Under the pieces are notes generated by a model. The model ran no database searches. It had not been told where the DNA came from and was given only the letters and a program-made list of their open reading frames with translations. From assembly GCA_963575645.1 (NCBI GenBank), contig OY754470.1, positions 23,914,501 through 23,978,500 on the forward strand: DNA of 64,000 bases, given 5' to 3'. Shown piece after piece: positions 22,940 to 35,356 of this stretch; within the stretch, counting starts at the first letter, position 1; every line of letters begins with the position of its first letter. The stretch comes from Xanthostigma xanthostigma (lineage: Eukaryota > Arthropoda > Insecta > Raphidioptera > Raphidiidae). The position numbers and the translations under genes were made by a program.

Positions 22940-23259
22940 CTAGCGGTCCGTTCCAGTTTCACCCGGATCCGATAGATATAATTCTACAAAATGTATTTCG
23001 TTTGCAGTCTGGCGTCTGAACTAATATAGTTTTGAGCAAATTCTACCTGATTTGCTTCTGAACTAATAGCTTTGAGCGAATTCTAACAGATGTCGTTACC
23101 TGTTAGTAAGACAGTTTTTTTGAGAAAACATCGTAATTTTGTACAAAATATTTAATAAAAACTATCCTATAGCGTAAGTTGCATTAAGCAAGACACATTT
23201 ATCAAATCGGTTCAGTGGTTTCGGCCAAAATTGTAACACGAGAATTTTGTTTATATAGA
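22940..23259 (-). mobile_element. Non-autonomous Helitron, family of 45892-46260
   Basis: On the minus strand it ends in a GC-rich stretch, GGAACGGACCG, then CTAG before T, and starts TCTATATAAAC. The inner blocks (AATGTATTTCGTTTGC, GAACTAATAGCTTTGAG) recur at 45892-46260. The sharp 3' end with CTAG and A/T flanks supports Helitron rather than SINE. Confidence 0.7.
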
Positions 23260-23272
23260 TAGATATTGAAAT

Positions 23273-23648
23273 AAAGGTTACTGTACACGAGCTGGTATTG
23301 CAAATGAACCAGTGCTGGGACTAGTACTGGCTGCAAAGTTGGAAATTAGAACCGGCGCTATCTTTTATGGTTGCTTCTATGCTAAACTTTTTAGCAGGAA
23401 CTAATCAGAAAACAGTATCCTGCCACGTGGACGACATGGTCCAACGTCATGAACAAAGATGGCGTCAAAGAGTGTCTTCGGTTCAGAGACAATAAACGTT
23501 CACTTTTGCTAACATTCGAACTACCACTGTCCACTGTACTCACCCCAAACCATCTATATAAATTCAGCTTCAAAACACGCTTCGAACCTAGCAGCAAAAT
23601 CAAGCAGCGAATCTGGCTGGAAATTCAGTCTCATGTGAAGCCGCCTTT
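23273..23648. mobile_element. Harbinger-like MITE
   Basis: The left end AAAGGTTACTGTACACGAGC and the inverse of the right end (AAAGGCGGCTTCACATGAG) are alike. Part of the interior matches 1372-1500 in inverse. Open frames on both strands overlap each other and are not genes. Confidence 0.55.
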
Positions 23649-23805
23649 CAAGTAACCACAAAACACTAGCTTCTAAACACTGTCTTCTCGACATACGTTT
23701 CGCTCACCATGTTCACATCGTCAGAATGTGATTAAATCTACTCGTATTTAACAAAAAATGTGGCAAGGTTACTGGACGTACAATATATGATGTGGAAAGA
23801 TCTTC

Positions 23806-23940
23806 ACTCAAAAATACCGAAAAAATTATCAGAATCGTTTCAAAATTTAAATTTGACCTTTTAGAAAACATTAGAATGCGCTGCTATAATTTTAATTAAA
23901 TCTGCTTGACAGAGCCGGACTTACAAATTTTATGAAAAGG
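23806..23940. repeat. Copy of the dispersed repeat at 10433
   Basis: Reverse complement of the first part of 10433-10570, with several substitutions. The microsatellite tail is missing. Confidence 0.6.
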
Positions 23941-25794
23941 AATAGGGATTTATTCAAGTAAATAAAATTGTCGACTAAGGGTGTATTTAATTTAGTGCAG
24001 ATGTTGTATTGATAATAATATTGTAATTAAGATTTAAGAAAAATATTCGTTTAAGTAATGTATGACATTTTTTATTTCTAATAAAAGCATACTTAAATTC
24101 AGATTATAAAGTCATAAAACCTGTAATAGTAAATATACTTTCGACAGTGTTTGGCACTGCGAATCGAGTTTTTTTATCTATATCATAGTTTTCCATATAT
24201 CAGAAATTGCGTGTGTTGTAGAATTATTCGGCTGTGTAATACACGAGTTATTAAATAAATGTTTAGCGGAATAGTGTAAACACATACAATAGGACTATTT
24301 GAATTCATCTACAGGGACGTATTAAGCATTGGTATATTATGATATTTTCAAGAATATCTAAGATAAACATGTCAATCGTATTTTTTTCAATTTTTAAAAC
24401 AATTCCAGAAATACACATTTTAATTAATAAAATTACAATTCACAAAATAATAAAGAATAATTAGTCATTTGGTGTTTTTTGAGGTTTTTGTTTCACAGCC
24501 GAAATATATATGGCCTATTGTTTACAAGTAGCATGTATTTTATATTTTGCTATCATGATGTATAATGTATTTTACATGAGTTGAAGATTATTATCTGACA
24601 AGCGTTTTAACGATTTTTTATATTTTTTTATGACAATGAATTCTTTTATATACTGTATCCCTGTGGGATTATAGTCGGTACACAAAATTTAAATATAAAA
24701 TTTTAATACTGTATCTATTGCCATTCATAACAGCAAAATTTCATCCCAAGTGAAATTTTATATGATTCTGAATTAGTCGAACAGAAAGTTCCCTGTTCTT
24801 TGAGATTGGATACTAGTAGAGTAGACAACATATCAAATTTAATCAAATTCAATTCAGCTGTTCTCAATTAATTCTGGTACAAAATTGTGAAAACTCATTT
24901 TGCGCATTTGTCAGACAGCAACCGCGCATAATAGAGCATGTGCTGTTCACGTGACAATATGCATGATGACAGATTTTGTAATCCAGTTCTATTATTCTAC
25001 TATTTACGAAAAAAGACATTATTTCAACAATAAATTAAATTTTTACGCAAATTATTGCATTTTAATCTTCCTATTTTGAAGTAATCGCGAAAACGCTTGT
25101 GACGTCACGCCTTAGTGACAGCTATGATGTTGTATTTATGGGTGTAGAACTGTGATTCAGAGATATTTCTTAGAAACGTATGTAAATTTATTTAATAATA
25201 TGATTTATATTCAGTATTTTCTTAAAAGTAGGAACTTAGTAGTAAAAATAGTACGGTTTTCTTTAATTGCAAGTTATCTGACCTCAAAAATCACCTATGA
25301 CAAGTGTTATAAAATATCGATAGAAAAAAAATTAACAAAAAATCAACAAATTAAATGATGCAGAAATAAATGAACGCAACAAACATTTTAGCGACACGGT
25401 GATTATTTACTTCAAGTGTTTATATATGATTTTTGTACACTGTTGGAACTTCTGTTCCGTTGTGTTTATTATCTTAAATAAATAAATTATCTTTGATTTA
25501 AGAAGCCGTGACGTCATTCGACGTTTAAGTCAACATGGCCGATTGCCGTATTTTATTCTTTTATTTTATTAATCTCAATGATTATATTAACATCGGGTGA
25601 TTTATAGAATCCTTTCTACATATATGTTTCTCCAAAATCATTTATTCTTTGATTCTTTTATAGTGTCATCAAACCATTTATGCTATATCTGTTGATGGTT
25701 ATAACATTATAGTGCTTTCACCACTACGCTACCTCACTCGGTACAAATGTATAGTATAAAAACTACTCTTAAATTAAATTACGTTGGCGATGCT
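23941..25794. other. AT-rich, nothing recognised
   Basis: A 68-codon frame at 25152-25358 shows no motif. GTGACGTCA-type sites occur at about 25099 and 25508. No repeat partner was found. Confidence 0.4.
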
Positions 25795-26062
25795 TATTGG
25801 TTTGCGTTCGTAGCTATGTTTCACGTTTCGTTCAAGATGGTTTCTACCGATGCGTTTTGATGCCGCCATCTATCAATCGATGCCTTTAAATAACGGAAAT
25901 CGATCACACAATTGGTTTGCGTCCGTTGGTCTCGTTCATGCGGTTTGATACCGCCGTCTATCAGTCGATGCCTTTAAATAGCAGAAACTGCGTAAACACG
26001 TTACTTACTTCCGCCTGATAAAAAATCTGAGTTACTCTCAAGTCGCGCCTAAAGAAGTTTTA
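25795..26062 (+). repeat. Dispersed repeat, inverse copy at 50490-50705
   Basis: A block GCCGCCATCTATCAATCGAT..CTTTAAATA occurs twice (about 25862 and 25951), preceded each time by TTGGTTTGCGT. The element ends TCGCGCCTAAAGAAGTTTTA. The same pieces appear in reverse order and strand at 50490-50705. Confidence 0.7.
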
Positions 26063-27421
26063 CTTCAATAAGACTTTTGTAAATTTGGAAGTTCACAAAC
26101 ACTTTGTGTAGAAATACGATACTGCAGTAACAAGTTTCTATAAAAAGGCCACTTTCAGTAGAGATATAGGTTCTATGGATTTAAATAAATAAAAAAAACG
26201 AACGAAAAATGAATGAATGTTCTCCGTGTAAGCCCTGAGAGCACAATGAAGGTACTTTGCTACCTGCTCTAGCACTGATGCAAGCGTATCAATGCTTTTA
26301 CCGTGATGTAAAATCTGTGTTTAAAAGCATCGTCAAGTTGCCAGTGAAAAAATTGACAGGAATGAATTTGTACGGAAAAAATTTACAAGTATTGGTATCC
26401 TACAAAAAAACTTAAATGTAAGTGAAGTTCTCTTCTCCTAGTTTGTTCTGTCGCCAAAAAGACGGACAAATGCTAGAACTCGCACCTTGAGCGTTATAAC
26501 AATTTAAAATAGTTTACAATCATCGCGTATGATGGCACCGCTTTCGCATATTTCGGCACTTTAAATGATGCACGTTTAACAAAAACGAGCAAAGGTCGCA
26601 TCTTTTCATTGCGTTGAATAAAAATTTTCATTGTTTTTTTTTACAAAACTGGAATTAGGCTTTTGAAAAAAAAATAATTATCGATTTTTTTATTGTATTT
26701 TAAAACTATATTATAAATAATATTGATAATCGATGCGAAAAACTTTCAAAAAACTTTTTTTAAATTAATTATAAGCAATTTAAAATTGATAAAATATTTA
26801 AAAAAATCACGTGACTGCAAACACACTAAAATTGTTTTTGACAGTTGTGACGTCATAATGGTAAAATGTATATACACAGTATCAATGGCTTCTACATGTG
26901 TATTGACTAAAACATTATGACGTCACATTATGTTCAGGAAATGTCGGCGTGTTCTCGGAACAGGGTACAAAAATTTATTTTTAATTTGATATAACTTTTG
27001 AATTATAACGAAAATAAAAAAAAGAAAAATAGTTTTGTTATAAAACTTATATACGATCTTTCCATTTATGACAAAAAAAAATTTCATTCAAAAGCCCAAT
27101 TGCAGAGCTTATAGTAGTTGATATTAATTTCAATTTGATACCTCTATCCGTTCCTGAGAAAAAGTGCCTTTATGGGCAGACAGATATCCAGATTGATAAT
27201 ATAAAGGTTCTAATTAATTCCAATTTTAATCTGTAAAAATAAGATTTGAAACGTAAGTTTTGAAATAAATATTAATCAGTTTCATCTTTTCATCCGTAGG
27301 CGTTTTAGTACCTAGCTAAAATTAGAAACTTTTCGGGAAAAAGTCTGCGAAAGTAATACTATATTAACTGTATTTAAAAACAAATTTTGGGATTGGAATA
27401 AAACATTTTTTCTTCAAACCT
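26063..27421. other. No gene seen
   Basis: No supported coding sequence. A pair of facing CRE-like sites lies at 26846-26927 and is listed separately. Confidence 0.4.
26846..26927. promoter_or_regulatory. Two facing 15-bp CRE-like sites
   Basis: TGTGACGTCATAATG (26846-26860) is repeated exactly in inverse at 26913-26927. Each holds the palindrome TGACGTCA, the known binding site of CREB/ATF proteins. They may equally be the ends of a small MITE. Regulatory action is not shown. Confidence 0.35.
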
Positions 27422-27499
27422 CGGTCGAAAGTAAGTCTAACATTTATGCATTGGTGGGATTACGCACGCACTAATGCCGGAAGTGCGTACTTTCGACCG
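27422..27499. repeat. Short inverted repeat
   Basis: CGGTCGAAAGTA at 27422 pairs with TACTTTCGACCG ending at 27499. The inner part is partly symmetric around ACGCACGCACTAATGC. Confidence 0.6.
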
Positions 27500-29617
27500 G
27501 CTATAAAGAAAAATAGTTTTCATGTCCACAGCTCTATGAGACTGCGCCGCCAGCCAATAGTCGCGAACAGCTATAATTTGTGTTTTTCTGTATATGTAAC
27601 CTCAAAGTTTCTTGCTTGGAATTTATCTGTTTTTATGTGATTAATAAGTAATTAAGGTTATACGCTCTCGACCGTATTAGTAAAAACTGCGTCCGTATTT
27701 TGTTGTAACAAAAAAATGTTATATGACTTGATAAATTTATTATTTCTTATGGAAATATTATATCCTGTTGATCATAGCTTTATTTTTTAATATTTAAGAA
27801 ATAATATTTAAACATTTGACATAATATCATAAAGTTGTGACTTAAGCAGTATATTTTTAATTAAGTCCAGTGTACACGAATGATTTTATCTTACGTTATG
27901 GTTTTAAAAACCTTTGAACCGCTAGACGTATAGTTTTTGAGTTATTGGATATTAAATGCAGTTTTTAATACACGGTAAATGAAACAATATCCAATTTTCA
28001 AGTTTTAGTTATTAGCTACGTCAAAAAAATTATTTAATAAAAACAAAATTTATGAAAAACTTTTCGTGTAATCTGGTTTTCATGGTGACATAATTCAAAT
28101 ATAGAAAATAGAGATTTTGAGAGTTGTTTCGAAAATTTTTAATTAATATTTCTCCAAAACTGCACGGGAAAGTATAGTTTTTTTAATTTTTATGTTATCT
28201 AAAAGAGTCAAACTTTCGAATAATCAGTTTTTTAAAAATTTGTCTATAGCCAATTTGCTTTAATCTTATTTTATATACACTTCCGGTCAGTCTTCTCATA
28301 TATCTTTGTGTTAAAAATCGCATTTTTTGTGGTCTAATATACTATTAAATTTCCATTCTTATAATAGGTGAACAAACTAGTAAAAGAGAACCTGGCTCTT
28401 TTTTTCGTATTCATGTCTTAGCTAGAATTCATTTTCAATGTAGACGGCGTTTGAGCGCTACTTGTAGATATATTTATCATGGTAGGCTATAAGTGAGGAC
28501 TTAACCAGAGCAGCGTTCACAAACTGGAAACTCTCCGTAGCGCCAGTGCGTTGTTAAAAACAAAAGCATGTAACGTTATCCGTCGGGAACTGGTTCCATA
28601 CCCACTGGGCTACCCCATTGGAGCTCTGCGACGTGGAAATTTATCAAACCAATGGAATTTTGTTTCTATTGTTTGTTTTTGTCTGGTGAACTTTTTTTTA
28701 TTATTGGTCATTTTTTTGTCTTTTAATAGAAATAAAATGCATTTTCATATTTTCAACAGCACGGAAAAAAACTGCAAATATGTTTATTTCGCGAATTTTA
28801 AATTCACTTTAATAATTTCTCTTTCTAAAATTAATTGCATTCGATGTAAAATGAACATAAAAAATAGTTTTTGAAATCTTTTTTTAGGTTACTTGGTAAT
28901 TTTAGTTTAATGGCGTTGTTAAATATTTAATGCATGTCTCGGTTCGTGGAATTCAAGGAATTAAACCCATATGCCAGACACTATGTGATTAATGTTATTA
29001 ATTAAAATTTACAATATTTCTCATCAAAACTAAGTAATTTCATTTTTTTGAAAGATTTTCATTATTTTGTAAGCTATCCAAATGTTTGTGTTTGTGTCTA
29101 CATCACTTGAGAACGACTCAAAATTAAAGTATAAAGTACTTTTTATTCCCGATTGGAGAAAAGACTCCCGTCAAAACTGACAGTAATGCGATTAAAAGAG
29201 CTTAAAATTAATATGAGTGTGAAAATAGTGTTGTTGCGCAATAAATTGCCAAAACAGAATAATTAAATAATAACCATAGAGAAAGAGGTAGTTAATATAT
29301 TGTTACAATATTTACGTTAAAATTTGTTTTAATTATTTCATTAATCATCTTTAGTAAAATTCACAAATTCTATATAATTTTAAGGAATTTTCTATTATAC
29401 TCTTTACGGAATTTACCATTTCACACTTGAGTCTTTCGTTAACAAGCTTTTCTGTCAACTTCACTGCTCGTACATACAGGCTGCAATATCAATTTCATCA
29501 CAAGAATTTGTCATAAGAATACTCTTTTGTGTTTTTAAAATGTTGTCTTTCTTCGGTGCGACAATTAAATGACGGGACTGGTCTGGAAAATACGCTTTAT
29601 TGAAAACTTATTACAAA
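27500..29617. other. No supported gene
   Basis: A 107-codon frame at 28551-28874 begins in a moderately balanced stretch but becomes a hydrophobic, AT-driven translation. I see no domain. At about 29105 CACTTGAGAACGACT is a relic of the Helitron-type sequence seen at 7581. Confidence 0.4.
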
Positions 29618-30075
29618 CTAGCCGTTACCCGCGGCTTCGCACGTGATTAAGACGAAACACGGATGCATTCCCATTATTTGGCATAGTTACTCCTTTGTCG
29701 ACGTATAGACTACCTAATAAATTTCAAAATTGATGACATTCACATGATCAACGTCCCGACAAACCTTGAAAATGACACCCATGTTGATTTTTAGACTATT
29801 TCCTCTTTCCATCCTCTGAAGGGGCTGTTTTTGAAACAGCACAAAGCACGTGTTTATAGGTATATTTATTGACAGGAGTAATTCTTATTTAATCTTATAT
29901 AATTTTTCCATGCAAATTTTGAACCGCAGTTACACCCTTTTAGGGGTTGAATTTTCGAAAATCTGTTTTAGTGGATGCCTACGTCATGTGTGCCAAATTT
30001 CAGCCCCATCTGTCCAGTGGTTTGACCTGTGTGTTGATAGATCAGTCAGTCCCGGTTCCCTTTTATATATTTAGA
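29618..30075 (-). mobile_element. Non-autonomous Helitron with GCGAAGCCGCGGGTAACGG end
   Basis: On the minus strand it starts TCTAAATATATAAAAGGGA and ends GCGAAGCCGCGGGTAACGG then CTAG before T. This pair of ends is one I know from many insect Helitrons. The interior (GATCTATCAACACACAGG near the 5' end) fits. It ends seven bases from a mariner relic. No coding capacity. Confidence 0.75.
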
Positions 30076-30081
30076 TAACTG

Positions 30082-30420
30082 TTAATTCCCTTCAACATTT
30101 TCCCTTTGTCTATCTATACAACGTTGCATGCGAGTTTTCCGTTGTCCATAGCACTCCTGCAGGTTTTTAAATGTTGTCTTTTTCAGCATATTTTCCGTTT
30201 TTGTCTTGAGCTCTTCTGCAGATTGAAAATGTGTTGCCTCTAATGCAATTTTCACTTTTGGGAACAAGTTGAAATGGAATGGAGTGAGATCTGCGGTTAA
30301 AACGGCAGATGTCCGAGGGCAGTAACGTCAGAGCAAATGTTTTTCCTACTTTCCTTTTGCTCACGTGTCAGGTTTTTTGATGCAATTTTTGCCCAAACTT
30401 TCGTCATTTGTAAATCCTCA
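30082..30420 (-). pseudogene. Mariner-like (DD34D-type) transposase relic
   Basis: Mariner transposases cut and paste DNA through a DDD active site. The C-terminal part reads DLTPFHFNLFPKVKIALEAT and ends CIDRQRENVEGN, which matches the family's PDLxPxDxxLFPKLK box and tail. An N-terminal-side piece (KIASKNLTREQKESRKNICSD) lies directly upstream on the minus strand in another frame. The region between them, including the first two catalytic aspartates, is deleted and the frame shifts at about 30290. The third acidic position has become H in PFHF. TIRs were not found. The relic is inactive. Confidence 0.8.
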
Positions 30421-31608
30421 TGCAAAAAGTTTATAGCGAGTAGTGCAAAAAATTAATTACTGATGATTTTGTTAAACATATCTTTGTAAATTACTAATAG
30501 TAATACAGTTATTTAGTTCTGCGAAATAAACCATAATAAGGCCTTTTTTCTAATTAAACGAAATCCAGTTCCACTCGGTATTTATAATAAATTTTAATAT
30601 GTAAATTTGACATCACATATTGTACTATCACATTGTGTGAAATATAATCTATCTATATCAGATATAGTGATTATAAACAAAGCTACAGAGTTATAACTGA
30701 ATTACTGACGTTTTGTTACGACTAAAAGCGTAACGAAATGTGAAACAAGCGTGCCTTACTTTACTGACGGTTTACTTGTGGCAATCGACATTCCCCTCTC
30801 CCCTACTTATCATCGACGCACTGAATTATCAATATAAGCGTTCCACTTTTCGTTACGCTCCCTATTCTTAGACTCAGAACTTACAGTAGGTACAGAAATA
30901 TTGGAAGTTTCACTTCAAAAAATAATACACCCTGTAAACTGCAATCTAGACAATTCACAGGGTTTGCGTTCCTTGTTTAACTAAATGTAATCATCATTTG
31001 GCTGGCAAAGAATGAAGATACAAAGTGCTTATTGTTTACCGTGCACACAGTGTCAGAGTGTGTGTACAAAATTTGTTATTGTGACATTTGGCGCGGCTAA
31101 ATAACGCTCAATTGATTCCTTAAAATGTTTTACCAAAATGACAACCGCATTACGCACATTCTATGCTATGTATTGTTTTAGTCAAAAAAATTTTTGCAAG
31201 AATACTATTACCAAAGTAACAAACTAACAATACTAAGTAAAGAAAGAGCAGAGACGCACAGTGGGAAAAATTAGTAAAAACGCGACGTTGCATCTTTCAA
31301 TGATAGTTGTTTTTTTATTGTCCTAATTCCCGTGAATTTTTTCATGATCATAATTATTATACGTACCTACAATGCATACATAACAGAAAAAATAGGAATT
31401 TGCAAAAAATTTCTAAGTTGGACCGTGTTTAACCAATTTTGTTGACAATTTAAAGATTTAACTCTACTCTAATAGTCTAAGATCCCGATTTGGCTCAATC
31501 TTCACACATCGAGTTTTCTAATGAAATTTGAACTTTGATAATCCTATAATGTATATTAATTAAGAAAAATTGATTTGGTTGCCATTTTTCTTGGCACAGC
31601 TATTTTAA
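30421..31608. other. No gene seen
   Basis: AT-rich with scattered short inverted motifs. Nothing has a partner in the window. Confidence 0.4.
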
Positions 31609-32210
31609 ATAAAAAAAAACAAGTGTGCTTTAGACCACATCGACAGAAATGTAAAACTTCTTCCTGCCATAATTTGTTATTATTCACCCGAAAATTCACA
31701 AAATATAAACTTTAAAATGAATTTACAAGTTTATTCACTTTAAACGTAGAATATTTAATGACTATTGAACAAAATATTAATTTATAAAATTGTTCAAGAA
31801 CGAAATGAACAGTCTAATGTAAAAAGAAAGAAACATAAACATAAAGATAATGAAAACAAAAGTAATACATTGCAATTACTTAGCTCTCGTTGGATTTTAA
31901 GCGTAAATATTTATGAAATATTATTTAGCTCTGCAAGTTAAGTAGGCTTACAAAACTTTTTTCTGTCACCCGATAGCGCCACTGGCAAGTAAAGTATGTG
32001 TCATTCTGTTGTTAGTACTTACTGCTTATATTTTCGGCCACCTGATGGCGCCACTAGCCAGTGAAGTATTTGTCATCCTCTTTCTATCTTCTATTTATCT
32101 CACCTTCCGTTCGCCTCGCCCGATCACACTTCCATAAATCTCTCGCTACGCATTAACCAGCTTACTCCCCAAGTCAAGCGTGCGTAAAGAAGTTTTACTT
32201 CAAAATTGGA
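31609..32210. mobile_element. Dispersed element, second copy of 11283-12035
   Basis: It starts CAAGTGTGCTTTAGACCACA and ends CAAGCGTGCGTAAAGAAGTT. Near the ends AAAACTTCTT and AAGAAGTTTTACTTC face each other. A local duplication with a 72-bp period (about 31970 and 32042, around GCGCCACT) lies inside. No coding sequence. The third partial copy is at the window end (63942-64000). Confidence 0.65.
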
Positions 32211-32874
32211 GTGAAATGGTTATATTTTGATTTTTAAACAACTTCACTTGTTTTATTAGAGCACTTTTCTAGATCATAAGGAATCCTAAGATATTAACAC
32301 CCAAATGTTACACGTTTTATAAATGAGTCCTTTTGAATCGAGACCAGCCAAATTTAGCTGATTTGAAACAAAGCAGCTACAAAAATGTCTAATTTTAATT
32401 AGTTTTTAAAATCGTGAACAAAATTAAAGTCGCCCTTAGCTGATAATAATTTTCAAACCCAAAATTTCCGTACTGCCTATAGACTGATATTGAAGCGATT
32501 TGATTGCGTCCGTTTAAAACAATTGTAGCAAATATAAGTGAGTCAAATAAGCCACCAAACAGCTGCGTGACGTGTCTCATTCGGAGTTACCAACTTAAAA
32601 TATTCAAATATTGTATATTCATATTCCGCTACTGTAGCCTGCAAATGTCAGTATTTATCTTTGTTTTCTGTAGCGATGTTTCTAGACACAAGACATATTT
32701 CTTTACCGCCCTTTCTTAACGTTTACTATTTCGACATCGGCTGTAATCACTGGTACTAAAGAATGCTGATTACATAATCTTCCAATTTACCTTAATCTAT
32801 ACAGATAAATAAAAATTTGAAGTGCCTGTTTGTAATGTCAAAATAACAGCTCCATACTAAACGCATATGAAAGT
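32211..32874. other. No supported gene
   Basis: Two small frames on opposite strands (32395-32580 and 32504-32719) overlap and show no motif. Confidence 0.4.
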
Positions 32875-33200
32875 CAATACGCGCCACGGATCTAAAAAGT
32901 TCCGAAGTTAGTCACAAACAGCGTCGCAAAGGCACATTTTAGAGCCGTTGAGACTCCCAACACTTCCCAGCTACCAGCACGGAACGTGCGCTCGTCAGTG
33001 ATTGGTCGTGATCGCTCGTTGCCTTTGTCACTTGTCGCTTTCCTGCTTTAAAGTACAGTCGAGTACGCTATTATCAAGTTGTTATTGTTATTTTAGTTTT
33101 GTTGAGTTGCGAGTTTGTAGTTTTTCAACAGACTGTACAAGCGCAAGCCCGCATTCGCATCTAACTTCCGAGCCTTTTAGATTTGTGGCGAATATTATAT
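32875..33200 (+). mobile_element. MITE with GCGCCAC ends, copy A
   Basis: TIRs of about 30 bp read GCGCCACGGATCTAAAAAG on the left and its imperfect inverse on the right (about 33166-33196). The same element occurs inverted at 34315-34750. The open frame at 33002-33214 recurs with the other copy and is only repeat sequence. Confidence 0.8.
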
Positions 33201-33767
33201 ATACGGTATTATAACAAAAAAACAATTTTTAAATTTTTTGTCTGTCTGTCTGCTTGTTCCGGCTAATCTCCTAAACGACTTGACCGATTTTGACGGAACT
33301 CTCTCACTGCAAATAGCTAATGTTATTTATAACTTAGACTATTAAAAACTGTAGTTCGTCAAAATACATGCGCATTAAAAAAATATGAGGTCAATAATTA
33401 TATTTCACATTGTTACTATATAAGAAAAATTTACTTTCCAACAATGTTACTGTCGGGACTTTAACCCGAAACTTCCACTCACCGCTTCCCACTCCAACGA
33501 CTTACTATCACAAAGGCTACCTGTCGCGCGGGCTATTACGGTTGGTTATCTCAACGCGCGCTTCAAAAAATTGTTTTCTAGCAGTTATATCGTATTTTTT
33601 GTTTGCTTAGCTATTTTTTATTTGTACCTCTATATATAATCTGTAATGTCGCCACCATGTTTCATCACAATTGCGTGCAATCATGCAATGCCGCGGAGAG
33701 CAGCTATTAATTTCTATTATTGAAGATATGCCTCTTAAAGCAGGTCTCGTAGAAGAGGCACTGAACT

Positions 33768-34180
33768 TTTTGGAAGCTGATTTAGACATGGAAGTGACAT
33801 ACTTTATAATGTAGTTTAAACAGTGCCAACAACGAAAATGACAATTTGCATCACCAAGTCCGGTCGTGTTTAAAGGTAATCAACTAAATAATATGAACTA
33901 GTAAAGTTGAAAACATTAATTCGTTTTGGCAAGATTGAGATTTTCACAGTATTTCAAATACACCTTTTCTAAACTGTATTTAAAAAATTCCGATCTGAAC
34001 ACCCCGGCAGACTGCCTTGAAGGGGTGGGATAAGCAGTGTGCCGGGGTGTTCCGATCGGAATTTTTTAAATACAGTTTAGAAAAGGTGTACCTATTTGAA
34101 ATACTGTGAATATCTCAGCCTTTCCAAAATGACGTCACGTCCATGCCTAAATCAGCTTCCAAATAGTTAAGTAGGTCTTG
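33768..34180. repeat. Asymmetric inverted repeat with a GC-rich centre
   Basis: The arms share AGCTGATTTAG.CATGGA..TGAC at the outside and TTTAAATACAGTTTAG..AAAGGTGTA at the inside. They meet around ACACCCCGGCA / TGCCGGGGTGT. The left arm carries about 110 extra bases between the two blocks. Read on the plus strand, 33660-33813 is an open coding-like stretch (QLLISIIEDMPLKAGLVEEA...) ending in a stop. This suggests that part of an unknown transposon protein was duplicated in inverse. Confidence 0.65.
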
Positions 34181-34314
34181 GACTATCGAGACAGGGAATC
34201 AACTGGGAAAAAAAACGATCGAGCGAGCGATACGTGAAATCGGTTATGAAACAAATGCGCACATACTTATATTTGTGTTCAAATCATAGGTTATGTAGTT
34301 TTTATTTCGCCTAT

Positions 34315-34750
34315 AATTATAATACGCGCCACGAATCTAAAAGGCTCGGAAGTTAGATGCGAATGCGGGCTTGCGCTTGTATAGTCTGTTTAAAAACTAC
34401 AAACTCGCAACTCAACAAAACAAAAATAGCAATAACAACTTAACAATAGCGTACTCGACTGTACTTTAAAGCAGGAAAGCAACAAAGGCAGGCGCCACGA
34501 ATCTAAAAGGCTCGGAAGTTAGATGCGAATGCGGGCTTGCGCTTGTACAGTCTGTTGAAAAACTACAAACTCGCAACTCAACAAAACTAAAATAGCAATA
34601 ACAACTTAACAATAGCGTACTCGACTGTATTTTAAAGCAGGAAAGCAGGTAGCTGGGAGGTGGTAGGAGTATCAACGGCTCTAAAATGTGCCTTTGCGAC
34701 GCTATTTGTGACTAACTTCCAAATCTTTTAGATCCGTGGCGCGTATTATA
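34315..34750 (-). mobile_element. MITE with GCGCCAC ends, copy B, with internal tandem duplication
   Basis: It is the same family as 32875-33200 in the opposite orientation. The outer ends TATAATACGCGCCAC and inverse are perfect. The first 167 bp including the TIR is present twice in tandem (34325 and 34491). Confidence 0.8.
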
Positions 34751-34880
34751 CCTTCTAGTGTTTTCCGAAGTGGTGTTACCTAGGGGTCTCAAGAGGTCCA
34801 CAGATTAACAAAATTAACATTGTAAAAATTTTCAAATTTATAATTTTACAAATTTGGACGAAGCCGGACCGGGCAGCTAG

Positions 34881-35356
34881 TTTGTTTATATTTTTAGTGG
34901 AGACAATATTATACTTGGACAAAGAAGTCTGTGATTGTTCTAATGAAAATCCTATTTTAAAGTTCAGTTCAAAATTAAATTAGTTTTATTAATAATCAAG
35001 AAACGAGCAGACGAAAAGAGAACAAAGGAAATTTTCTGTGAAATATGAAACACATTTTTCATTCGGCGCGTTTTGTAAATAGAGCCTTGCTTTTCACATT
35101 GACAGCGCAAATGTTCCCTGCTTGAAAATGTATTAAATGAAAATTCGGATTTACAATTTAAAATTTGTTTACTATGCTCACTGTGTTAAATCCTTACACT
35201 AATTATTATTTTTCAAATGGTACGTAACATTATGACAACTTAATTATGCATTTGTTACAGGGAAACATATATTCAAGAATTTACACATAGCTCACAAATA
35301 AATAAGTAGTAAGTCGAATTACTTTGTTTACTGTTAAAATAATATTAATTCTACTT
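34881..35356. other. No gene seen
   Basis: AT-rich spacer. Confidence 0.4.

Larger units (their letters stand above)
33225..34880 (+). mobile_element. Helitron mosaic: body interrupted by a fold-back and MITE copy B
   Basis: About 33238-33350 (GTCTGTCTGCTTGTTCCGG, TTGACCGATTTTGACGG) is the usual sequence just inside a lepidopteran Helitron 5' end. The 3' end ACGAAGCCGGACCGGGCAG then CTAG before T lies at 34860-34880. Between them sit the inverted repeat 33768-34180 and MITE copy B. The exact 5' TC was not identified. Confidence 0.5.

Noticed and set aside
28551-28874. 107-codon frame
   Set aside because: Only the first third has balanced composition; the remainder is AT-driven hydrophobic translation without a domain.
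33002-33214. Frame nearly identical to the minus-strand frame at 34466-34675
   Set aside because: Both are MITE sequence; conservation reflects copy relationship, not coding.
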